Shown: in pieces, positions 37,635 through 49,600 of the stretch | Layout of the letters: the number at the start of each line of letters is the position of its first letter | Numbering within the stretch: the first letter of the stretch is position 1 | Source: Ooceraea biroi | Lineage: Eukaryota > Arthropoda > Insecta > Hymenoptera > Formicidae | Direction: 5' to 3' | DNA: 64,000 nt | Assembly (NCBI RefSeq): GCF_003672135.1 | Contig: NC_039510.1 | Span: forward strand, 4,526,001 to 4,590,000 | The notes under the pieces: model-generated | Told to the model about the DNA's origin: nothing | Seen by the model: only the letters and a program-made list of their open reading frames with translations | The model's database searches: none | Made by a program: the position numbers and the translations under genes

Positions 37635-40600
37635 GGGGCGAGATCTCCTGGCGAGCGAGGGCTCCGCAGGTACCTGTGAAATATGTTTGCTTTACATCCC
37701 TCGGGATGATCCCGTTATAATTATGAATGTCGTTGTTGTCACCGTGGTAAGTGTCAGATATAGTTTCGCGCCGATCCCCCGCGATTCCGTATGGTTTCGT
37801 ATGAGAGGAAATGTCTGATTACGTTTAGACATTTTCCACTCGTCGTCGAAATATCTTCGATATTAAATCAATATTTTGCAGCAACTGGTTTGAGAACAAG
37901 TAATATGAACACTGCGGTTTGAAGATAAAGGAGATTAAATATTGTGCTTGAAATAACTGATTTTACATAAAGATGAGTCTCTCGTTATATATACAGGGTG
38001 TCCCATGGGAAGTTGCTGAAAGTAAACGATTGTTTCTCCCCTCCATGACTTCAGAAAGGGTCTTACGGTTAACGGTCGTTCATCTGAGTGTCCGCAGTTT
38101 TATTCTGGTTGTGGTAGATGCAAGCCCGTGCGCGTCAAAATGAGTAATCTGACGACGGAAGAAAAGATTTATCTTGTCGAGTGCTTCTTTCTAGAGGAAA
38201 AGTTTATAGCAATGCTTACAGGGGGTTTCGTACTAAATACGGAACACAAAGTTAAGAGCGAAAACACGCTGAAAAGGTTAGAATTTATTATTTCTTTAAA
38301 CGTATGCGTTACGTCACTCCATTTTTTGGCAATAAATCTGCATTAAAATAATGTTTTGTGTTATTTTTATCAGAATTATCGATAATTTTATGCAGTATGG
38401 AACTATTCAAGACCGTAGACATGATCTGCCAGGTCCTTCTGTGTCTGTAGCTGCAGAAGAAAACATTGAAGATATTAAGAAGTATTTTGAAGAGAATCCA
38501 AATTCTTCCATTCGGAAAGCTGCCCAAGCTCTTGAAATATCCAAAACAACGTTACACAGGATTTTAAAACATTTCCTGAAAATGCATCCCTATCAAATAA
38601 TATCGCATCAATTGCTAACCAAACGCGCTATGACGAAACGTGTGGAATTCTGCAAGACGATAAATGGAATGTTTGAAGATGGAGAACTTGATGCAAAATT
38701 GATAATTTACACGGACGAAGCACATTTCTGGCTAAATGGTTATGTTAATAAACAAAATTATAGATTTTGGGGGTCGGAAAATCCCAACGTTTCCCTAGCT
38801 AAACCTTTACATCCACAAAAAATAACAGCATGGGCTGCGATCTCGGTAAAAGGAATTTATCTGCAATTCTTCGAATCAACAGTCACTGGTGAAAGTTACA
38901 AGCAGCTTCTCGAAACACAATTCTTCCCTCATACAAAAAAAAAGAGGCCTGGTCAGAGGATTTCATTTCATACAGGATGGAGCGACACCACATCGAACCC
39001 AGGAGGTCTTCGAAACAATCCATAAAGTTTATGGCAATCGAGTCATCGATCTGGATACCCCAAATTTGCCCAGGGGGGGCTAGAATGGCCACCGTACTCG
39101 CCGGATTTAAATCCATGTGACTTCTTTCTTTGGGGATACATTAAGGACCATTGTTATGCCGGAAATCCAGAAACAGTGTCAGATTTAGTAGTAGCTATTA
39201 AAAAGGTCGTCAGCAACATTAAAGACGACATGTTAGAAAAAGTTTTCACAAGTTTTCGTAAAAGAATTGATTTTTGTACAAATTCAGATGGTGCACACTT
39301 TGAAAATATTTATCATTAGCTTACTTGATTATTAGCATATTTTTCATTAATAAAATAAACTAATATACAAACATTTTGCTAAATTTTATTTATACCCATT
39401 AAAAACTGCAGACTTTCCTCTTTCCAACGCAATTTTTGTTTTTTCAATAACTGCATACGTTTAAAAATGACAGCTGATTAGTTTCAGCAACTTCCCATGG
39501 GACACCCTGTACTATTAAGTTATGTTCTCTAAAAGTCAGAATATATATGACGGCTTCGCGACAAAGTGCGAACAGCGGAGTTCAATTTAATTGACGTGCG
39601 ATCACCCGCGCATAAATCAACGAGCAATTCCCTGTCCAGAATTCCTTTATCAAGGCGCAGTGAAAAGGAAAGGCAGTTTCGTCGGCCGTGAATCGGTGTA
39701 AATCCACGGCGATATCGGCAGACTCGTTTGCGGCTACACGCTGTACCGCCCTCTTTGAAAACGAGCAGCGACAGATTGGCATTACCATATTGGGAAAGGG
39801 ACTAGACTCCTTATTTCCCTATCCTTTCGCCGTCATGGGAAAGGAAAAGGGAGACGGAAGAGAAGGCCGTCGTCGGTCTCTTTTTCTCTCCCTCTTTTTC
39901 CTATGACACCCCCGTTACCTTACTTCGACTCTCCATCTCGACCGTCCTTCCGGAACATCCCCTTTCCGATCCCCCGATACACTTCTGCCTCCTCGTGCTT
40001 TCTCTTTTCTCGCGCACGTCCCTTTTTCCATCTCGGGCTCATCCGATTCTCGTCCACGAAGATTTCAATCTTGTTTGGTCGAGGCATCGACACGTCCTCA
40101 TCTTCCTGTCGATTTTCCCTGCAAACTGCGGAACCCCTTTTCGTTTCTTCGTCTCTTTCTCTCTTTCTCTCTCCCGTGTTCGGGCTTGCGTTTGTTAAGA
40201 GGCGAGGAAGAATGGTCGTCCTAACGGCATTCTATATCGATCGCGACGCATCAGCCGCAAGCCCGATTGGGAATCCTCGGCAGCTTCCGCAGGAAATTCG
40301 CGGAACACGCCTCCTGAACGAACGACCCTCTGATTTTCGCGGGTCTCTACCTTCCCCGAGTTTCGTCGATATTCGAAATCCCGATCAGTGGTCGGCCGGT
40401 CGTCCACAATTCTCTAACCAGGGACCAGCCCTTTCCGAAGAGTGACGGTCTTGCTTGAGCTTGAGAGCGTTATTTTCCAGCCTGAGAAAAGTCTTTTCTA
40501 GTCTATGAATATATTAAGAGCAAACAAAGGGCCATCTCCTATAATCTCGCAACGTCTTCCCTCCCCCCACGAGTTCCTCTACTTCACTTTTCACTCCGGA

Positions 40601-43600
40601 GACGTTACGCGCGTTTATTAAACCCGGCCCTACGCTTTCTTAAGCACTTTACGGGAGTCCGGGCGTGCCGCTCTTCTCCACGAAAATGCTTGCTGTTCCG
40701 CCTTTCTCTGTTCTCCCGTCGCGATATTATTACGAGGCGAACGCAATTAAAATCGCGTCCACTCGGTCGACCTAAAATTGCACTGGCGTTTCAAACGCAA
40801 GAATCGACGATAATTCCAAGTTTGAATTTCGAAATTGCACGAAATTGATTACAATCGCATTTAATTGATCACTTCTTAATTAAGTTTCGGCGATCGTCAA
40901 ATATGTATACATTCGTTCGTTATATTTCTTTTCAGACCGAGATCTGTTCGAGCGCTCTGACGGATGTGATTCACGCGGTCATCAACGGGACCGATGGTTG
41001 CCTGTTTTGCTTCGGACACGCTGGTTTGGGTAAGTTCAAAGACCTATGACGTTACGTACTCCTTTCTCCCTTTCTGATTTAACGCGTCTGATTAGGAATT
41101 TTAATTCTTATCTTGTGCTCAATGACTCGTTTGCCTCAGTTTCCCGAGTTTATTGCAAATTGCACAAGATACGATATGTTGCGCGGGCAACGTCCTCGCA
41201 TGCTGCACCTCTCGAGCGCACATATAAAGACGTTACGGAGCTCTCTCGGAATTTAATAGACTCCCGCACTCCGAGAAATAACGCCTATATCTTAGAACCC
41301 GCGCGAGTCGAGACAATAGTCCGCTGCTGGAGCTCTCTCGCCAGCTTTATTCGACGAGCTCTCGCGCGCTTTGCGTTGGCGAGGTAACGCTGGCATCGGT
41401 ACTCGACTGCGCGAAACGCGTCGTGGAGAATAAAAATAATTATGCGAAACGTGAATATCTCTCGCAGAATTTTCATCCCGCGGGCCTCTTAACGCCGTCA
41501 AATGCAAAATGGGTTCCACTACCATATTACTACTTGCTCCCCAGGAGTACTTATCCCCGGTGCTCCTCGAAGAGCCCGATGCAATTGGACGACACTCCGC
41601 TTTCTGAAACAAAATAATCGCGACATCTACGAAACAAAGAACACGACTTCGTCTTTGGATTAATACGACAACAATAAAATATCGAAATTATTATGCTACA
41701 CAAGAGCTAAGTCATTATGAAATTCTAGCTGTTTTAGTTACTTTACTGTTTTAGTTATATTGTAATTATTTTACAATATATATTTCTTTTTCTTGTTTAA
41801 TACTATCAACACTGGCTAAATGAACTTTATCATTTAGAATTTAGATCCTTGGATAACTATAGATTAAACATAACTACAGATCGATGAGACGAGTTTTCTT
41901 GTATTCTTGTAGGGCAGAATCTTGTATTATTAACGCGACAGCAATTTAAATTCTCTTTTTACTGCTGGAGCATCGTTATTCGTTCGTAGACGTTTCGATA
42001 CGCACGCTTTTCTTGACCCGTGAAATAAATTATTCGAGCATGTTCTCTCGAGAGAGAAATATCGCGAAGATTTTCTATTCAGATCCTCCTACCTTCGTTC
42101 GCGCGATTCCTCTTCGTCCTGCGAGAAACACGCCAGTGAAGGCGCGGAGAGTTGTTTTACATTTTAAGTAGTGATATCGAGTTTGCATGCAAATGCACGA
42201 TTATGCGTGGAAAGTACGCGAGATTCCCCGGGTGGTAATGTCGGCGCGGAAAGAGTGCGAGAGAAGGGAAGGAACCGGGGACACAAAGAGGAATGCGAAT
42301 GAAGAACGAGGAGACGAAACCGGAAGGAATGGTGATAATGTATGCCACTGGGACACACTCTCTCCCTCCGATTTTCCGAATCTTAATGCAGTTCGAGAGA
42401 TCCTGCACATCCTGTTCGCTCATTTTCTGCGCGAGGACGAGTATTGGATTAACGAATTTACTGAGAATACTACAGTCATTTTGCGTAAAGCGCAAATTTT
42501 AAAGCACACGTTTATTGATCGAAACATATTTTCAGTAAAAGGGCAATGAATATGTAGTTATTTTACACATAAAAGTTATAAATATGATTATTCAAGGAAA
42601 ACCATGCATCGGCAGTGGAAATATTTTCGTTTTTTGAACCGTTTTTATAATTCTGCCAAAAAAATCGACAATGAATCCTCGTTAATATCGCAATCGCAGA
42701 CGATGCTCGTTAAAATATTTTTGATATCGACCGACTAAAGTTCTGATAACACGATAGACGCCTTTGCGCTCGCTCCTGCAGTCGGTATCAGAACCAATTA
42801 AACTTTGTAAAATGATACTCTCTCGTGACGGGTTTCTTGGCACTTTCTATGTTTCTCGTCGGAGGATTTTTTATATTTATACAGACAGACAGATAGATGG
42901 AATCTTATTTAAACACGGTATATGCAAGTAAGATAATATTAATCGAACCGGACAGATCTCGTTATTACGAAAGTGGAGTTACAGATCGTTACAAAAGTCC
43001 CCACACGTAATAAATTCTTGATAAATTCTCCCCGAAATCACGCGAGCAAAATACCGCCGGAGGAACTTTACTTTCAAGATTTACTTCATCGTCGAATGCG
43101 CGTGCAATTCCCTAAAGCGCTGCGGCCTTTAAAGGGTCTCCCTCGTTCTTGGACCGATATGGTTTCATAATTCCGCGGCGCGTCGAGGAATCGTCGGTCC
43201 GCAACGTCCAAGTTCGCGCAGTCGAGCGGGGGAGAGGAATCGATAAAGTCGAAAATAAAAGGAGGCGCATCTATGAGATAAGAACGTAACGACCATAGAC
43301 AAAGAGCCACGTAAAAGGAAGCCAAACGAACTCGCACGGTGAATTTTTCCCCCGTCTCTCGCGTTCTCTCTCTCTGTCTCTTCTTCTCTCTTCCAAAAGG
43401 TACTTCAGGCAAGTCCGCGAGCAAACTGCTTTTGATCATCGCTACGTGAACGTTTCTCTCCCTCTCACATTTCCTCGCGCTTCCCGAATCCCGCGTTTTC
43501 CTTTCTCGCTTCCTCCGACTTCTTCTCGGTCTCCTTTTCAGTCCGATCTTCCGCTAACCCTTTGCCTCCTCACGCCATCGTTCTCGACGAGAAAAAGGAT

Positions 43601-46600
43601 GACGGGAAAGAGAGACCGACCGCACGGTTAGAACCGAGGAGGAAGACAAGTCCAAGGGGAGGATTTGCGTGGATCTGTGAGAGGTGGAAGGAACGCACCC
43701 TACGGAGGCAATCTAATCTGCTCGACGATCTTCAGAACGGCGCACGCCTTTTATTTCGCGATGCGTTCGCCAACCGAGTACGTACGTCGTTCGCGTACAC
43801 GCGCCTTCGTCATCCGCGGTCTGACAAATCGCGTGCAAAGAGCTCTCGGGGATGGGAGCCGCGGCGAGATGGGGAGAACGTGGAGGAAGACGAGTGAAAG
43901 GACGAAAAAGAGGGCGAAAAAGAAGAACGTGGGATGAGAGAAACTTGCGCTCTCAAAGCAACGGGACTTGTCTCTCGCGAAGGGACAGAGGGCGAGCGGA
44001 GGGCTATACACGGATATAGCGACGACAATGGTCCCGTTTGTACTTTGTAGCGCGTTCCTAATTACCCTGTGCGCGCGCGCAGATACCCTGCCAAACCCTT
44101 TGAGATCGTGGAACGACCGTGAAAGTGGATTATGCAACGACGATGGCAAGGGGAAGAAGCACGCGTGCTTGATGCACCCGAGACCACCCTCTCGTCCCCC
44201 TCTCAAAAACATGAGGCTTTGACAGTGATAACCTTAGTAAGCGATTCAGTCAAAGGAATGTGCGCGTGCTCCTCTCGTTTCGGCTCTGCCCTACACGGCT
44301 TAAAGGATTCTGGTTCCTGCCAATTATGCGTGTACACGATATAAAGCTCGATGCAATGCGCGAGTGTATTATTTTTCTTACAGTAAATTGAAGCGTAAAT
44401 CTTAAAAAATTCTCTTCATAAATATATGGTTGTATAAGCTAAAAGTTTCTGTGCTGAAAGCTCGTAGAGCTGAATCGGGAGATAATAACGTTCGGTGATT
44501 CATTTGCAAACCGGAAACCTGAAACGATAATCGTTAAGCCCCTAATTGCTCACAAATAAATCAATTAATGCAATCCCGAATATAATATTACTTCGCTTTA
44601 ATAGAATATCTCGAAACATATGAGATTGCTTATCGAGAAGAAACGATAAAAAACGACACGGGAATTAACGAACCCGTAATTAATGTCACGATGCAATCCG
44701 TGTTGACGTTTTTCTCGCGCAACAGGATACCCGAGCGGAATTTTAATTATCGCTCGCACTCGCTTCAAAGTATCTTCGCGTGCAAGTGTCGATCGTCGGT
44801 CGCCCGAGAATGCAGCAGTCTCCGCTCCGTTTTTCTGCCTCGTCGTCGTCGCGAGCCTCGTGGCGGCATAGCGCAAATTCTTGCGGAATTTTTGCGGTTT
44901 GCCCACTCGAATCTCGCCGGCGGCGATGCGCAAATTTTCCGAAGCATGGATTGCCGGGTAAGTTTCCCGAGAGAGAAACGCGAGAGGTCCGTTACCGGCG
45001 AGACGGTCTCGAACCCTCTCGTTTTCCTGTCTCCCGCGCTTCTAATTAAATAACAACATAATTCACCGTCTTACATTAAGACAATTAAATAACGTTTAAG
45101 ATTCAACGGCGGCTGCTGCTTTTCCATTATTCCGCCTTTGCCCACGGCTCTCCGCCACCCTCCGCGCCAACCCCTAGGATATCGTAAGCCTCCACCCACT
45201 TTTCTACCGTAAGTCGTCTCCGCTCTCGTCCGACTGTTTTATGATTTTAATAAGAGCTCTTTTATTTCTCTGTCAATAGTGGAGCGTTTGAGCACCGCTT
45301 TCAATTTCGCCGGAAGTTTCACGCTAAAGTTCCGCGCTCGCTGCAATACATGCCGCTGTCGCCGTCAAACGCCCCGCCGTTTTTGCGCGCACGGGCTGTA
45401 ATGACGTGCCGATTAATTTTAATATCTGACTCGCGCGCTGTTGCAAAAAGCTACTTCTATTTCGGTAAAATTCTGTTCCTGCAAATTCTCGCTCTTCTAT
45501 TTTGGCGCAATGACCGATTGTCATTCTAGTCATTTTAAACGTATCCACATATATATACGTATATACATACATACATGCATATACACAGTGCCGTTCGCGA
45601 AATAGTAAACAAATTAAACGGCCCGCTCGTGTCCGACCGCAAATCTGGCATCGCAATTATTGCACCCAGCCCGGCCGCGTACATAAACGGGATTTTCGAA
45701 CTCGGCCATGTGAATTGATTCGTCGCGACACGCGCGAGGGAGGCGGAAATCACGATTATGCCAATCAACAATGAAGCTTGTCCACATACCGGTCGCACCG
45801 GTGGCAGCAGTTACGGGCGTTAATACGATCCCTGCGTCAATAAATCCGTCAGTCCGGCAAGGATCATTCGAAATATTAGCTTTGACCGCTCATCGCGCGC
45901 TCATCGACGCTTATGAGGGAGTACAAAATATTCGATTTTTATTGCACGCTCTTCCTAAATATGATACCTCTTTTCAATGGCTAATTACAAATTTAATTGA
46001 TCATCAATGTGCAACAAGGTACTCGGGAGAATCGAAGTCGCGCGACTTCCGGCACAACTCGTGTAAACCAATCGGTTTTACTATTAATCGCGATGAATAA
46101 TTTTCAGTCGCACCATTTACATTTACATCGCGCCTTTAACGCCTACACAACGTCTATACAAGCAGTAATCCCGCGGTTCACGTAATCAGCGAGAATGTCT
46201 AACAGTTTCTCTGCTCTAATTCAGGCAAGTCGCACACCATGCTAGGCACACCGGAGGCTGGTCACACACTGGGTGCAATCCCTTGCGCCATAGCGTGGCT
46301 CTTCCGTGGGATATCCGAGCAACGCCAGCGAACCGGCGCCAGGTTCAGTGTACGGGTCAGCTGCGTGGAATTGACCACCGGCCAGCAACAACTGAGAGAC
46401 CTGCTTGCGGCGCACGCGAACGGTGAGTAATCCTTCCAATTAGCCGGCAAGTGTCCTCGCGTGAAAGAGCCCAGGACTTTTTGTTCACGGCGTCTCTTCT
46501 CGTTCCTGGCCAATTAACGTTATCCACTTAGCGCCGATCCGCGACAAACGACGTAGATATTACATGGTATATATATACTTGTATACATGTTATATCATGA

Positions 46601-49600
46601 GTGGATTACGAAGCACTCGTCTCCGTTCGAAAAAATGTCGAACTTTCTTCAGGATAGAATTATCCAGATATAAATTAACTAATGCATCATTAATAAATAA
46701 AATCAGAACTTAAATTGCGATTGTTAGTATACAATAGTATACAAATTAAAGTATCTCGCAATTCAACGTGCAGAACATCGTAGGAGAAATCTGCAAAATG
46801 TCGACCTGGAGAATCCTTCATTTTACTTCCCGCAGAATTTTCTTTTATCGAGGGAACGACCGGCAACGATCTCCGTGAAAATGCGAACGTTTCATGGCCG
46901 TGATCGAGTTTAAAGACGCGGGACACGGCCGGACCGCAGAGCCGCATACGGAAATTGCAATGGCTCGCACGTTCCATTTGCCTGATACGCGCATTGGTCC
47001 GACGAGGACGACCTCCGACGTTCCCGAATCGGTTCCCGACGAAAACCGGTCGTGTGGCCGATCCTCGAGAGCATGGAACGAGATTGTCCTCCACCAACCG
47101 AAAGTGATGCACGGAGGATTCCGCGGTAATATTCAGGAAGTAGGACGATAGTCGGCATTCGGCCGCAATTTGGTTTCGTCTTCACGGACGGCCGAGTGGA
47201 CGATTTGGTCCGTAAAATTGAAGGGCAGGATTATTTCCTCCCCTTACTTCAAGTTGACCGCCACCCGACCGCGTTCTTTCTCTCTCTCTCTCTTTCCCTC
47301 TCTCTATTTTACTTTTGTTATCTGCTCCTTTTATGCCACACATCTCGAAGAGAAGAGAAGCTAAGGACTCGCCGGACTAATAAAGAGTCGCTTCCTTGGA
47401 GGGTGAATTGCTATGGTGCACTTATGGGAACGATCGTCAAAGCTCTCCCGTCAAGAGCATCGCCCTGAAAATTAACTGAGCTGTCCGCTCAGGAACATCC
47501 TCCTTCTTGTCTTCTAGAATGTGATCCATAAATTCGCGCGATATCTCTCCGATGTCGGACATTGCACCAGTTATAATCTAGCTGTACGGATCAAATATAC
47601 GGATAAATGTCTGCAACTAAACGTCTCGTGTTTGCGAATTCCGATATTCTCTCGACCTGTTTCTTCATCATATATTACCTGCGGAAATAACTTGGACAAA
47701 GAGAAGGAAGAACTTCTCAGAAGATTGTCAGCGATGCGTTTATGACAAATTTATTGTCAAGAGAATCTTCTGCAAATATCGATTTCCCATGCATCCTCGA
47801 TACGTAAAACAAGAGAATATATTCTCAGTTTCGATATTACGATTGTAGAGATACTCTCCAGCGCGTAGAATCGAGTGTATTTTCTCTCGGGCACGCTAAA
47901 ACCTAATTGTCTGTTATGTCGCGAGGCATCTCCTCGGGGATTTCATAGCCGCGGGAATTAAGACGTTTATTAGTGTAAGTTACCGAATGTTCCGGGTACG
48001 TGCGATGCGCGCACTCCACGTAAAACTCGCGTTAGATGCGTCGTTTGAATGCTGGCTTAACGACCGCGTCGCGCGCCTTTCCGTTCTCCCCGGACTAATT
48101 AAGATGCGATGGAATTAATTTTCCAGCTTATTAAATAATTAACCTGTATCTATAGGACTATCTTGACTTTGTAAATCTATCCTTCCTGTTTCAGCTGTCC
48201 TCTTCCTCTTTCTTCCTCCAAATCTTATTTCGACTCGGTATCAGTGGCGTAGCCTGGTATTTGAGCCTCTCTTCACTCTTCGTATTCCAAATAAAGGATT
48301 CGTTTGCTCTTCGGTTCTTCCAGCTCTCCACGATTATTTTAAATGATAATACGCGGATAACTTGTGTATCTCAAGAAAATGAAATATAACGTAAGACATA
48401 AGTGCGTGTAACAACTTTCAATCTTCCATTATTTTCTTTCTCGTATCTCTATTTATATTCATCTTTCCTTTTTCCTCCAATCTATCCATCTTATCCCTTT
48501 TCTATCTTGTATTTTTTTTTTATCTTTTCTTGCTTAACATACGAGGACATTAGTTACGCCACTGTGCTGCAACCAGCGCGTTCTTCGTTCGAGATTTAAG
48601 TCGAGTAGCGGCACCCTCCAAGTTCGCGTTTTCCCCGAGGAACTTGATAATCCCGCCTGGTAATTATTTAAAGTTTTCGACGGCCCGGATCTTACGCGAG
48701 CGCCGCCGACGAAAAGGGGGAGAATGTCTCCGAGCAAAGGTTTACTTTGTTACTCGTAACTGTATGCAATGGAATATTTAATTAAGCTTACGCCCTTAAT
48801 GCAATAATTGAGGCAACTTGCGGCGGAATATTTAACACTTAGCTGAGCTTAAAACTGGAGCCGCAACTTGTTCACGCCGGGTGTCACAAATGAATGCATT
48901 CGTGAATAAGTAACCTGTGCCGCTGCTGCCGATTTATATTCGCCGTTATAAACATATGACTTACCCTCCCTCCCCTCTCTCCCGGATATACATCATACAA
49001 TACATGAATGCGCGCGCGTTATTCATCCCTTAATGCAATTTATACATGCACATTTAATATTAATATTATAAATATCAGAGCTGTTTTTTCCATTAGCACA
49101 TTAATCAGTAATGTGCAAATGTCCAGTCGCTCAAATGGTTACTAAAAGCGTATTTACTAGTTTATTGTATTCAATGTGGCGTTCTATTAAATACCAGATG
49201 CTCTTAAAAAAATAATCGCGCAGGCGATACATCATTATTATTGTAGATAACCTGTTCGAAAAATCACTTGCAGATCATTCGAGTCGATCATTATATCGTT
49301 CTGATTGTTTAATAATGTAATTATATTCGTGGCAGTTATCTGCAATCAAGCCGGATATTTACAGTAATAACGTATAGTTTGTGAAATAAATAATAAACAT
49401 ATCAACGAGAATATCGACCGGTGCATGATGCTACATAAGCATAGGAGAACACGATACATCGGCATAAATATATTAATATATTGTTATTAATCCGTAATAC
49501 CTCTCTCTCCCTTTCTCTTTCCCGATGCAAAAGCCATTTTCTCTCATTCGGCAAAATAATTTTGAATATCATGCTTTATATATACGCAATAAGTCCTTTC

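Larger units (their letters stand above)
28314..37993 (+). other. Kif26: Kif26 intron 1, proximal part
   Basis: The intron runs 28314-40935 (12.6 kb), interrupted by the mariner. Just after the exon a GA-rich, CpG-rich stretch (about 28540-28910) may be regulatory, but no motif is decisive. The frames at 33558-34109 (-) and 36186-36884 (+) have no family features. Confidence 0.8.
37994..39509 (+). mobile_element. mariner/Tc1-superfamily transposon, near-complete
   Basis: A 1516-bp element bounded by perfect 28-bp terminal inverted repeats that start CAGGGTGTCCCATGGG and are flanked by TA on both sides (37992-37993 and 39510-39511), the usual target duplication of this superfamily. It encodes one transposase on the + strand, in the same orientation as Kif26, and lies in Kif26 intron 1 about 1.4 kb before exon 2. 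The repeats are identical to each other, which suggests a fairly recent insertion. The transposase carries two frame breaks, so this copy is probably non-autonomous, unless the breaks are assembly errors. Confidence 0.96.

Noticed and set aside
43395..43448. An AG followed by GCAAGTCCGCGAGCAAA, resembling the start of Kif26 exon 3 (GKS after the split P-loop glycine), as a possible alternative exon.
   Set aside because: It reads [13 protein letters not shown] and then meets TGA within 14 codons, shows no further similarity to the motor core, and the real exon 3 at 46225 fits completely.
45585..45625. CACAGTGCCGTTCGCGAAATAG as a possible Tc1-type terminal repeat.
   Set aside because: No inverted partner was found nearby and no TA-flanked boundary could be set.
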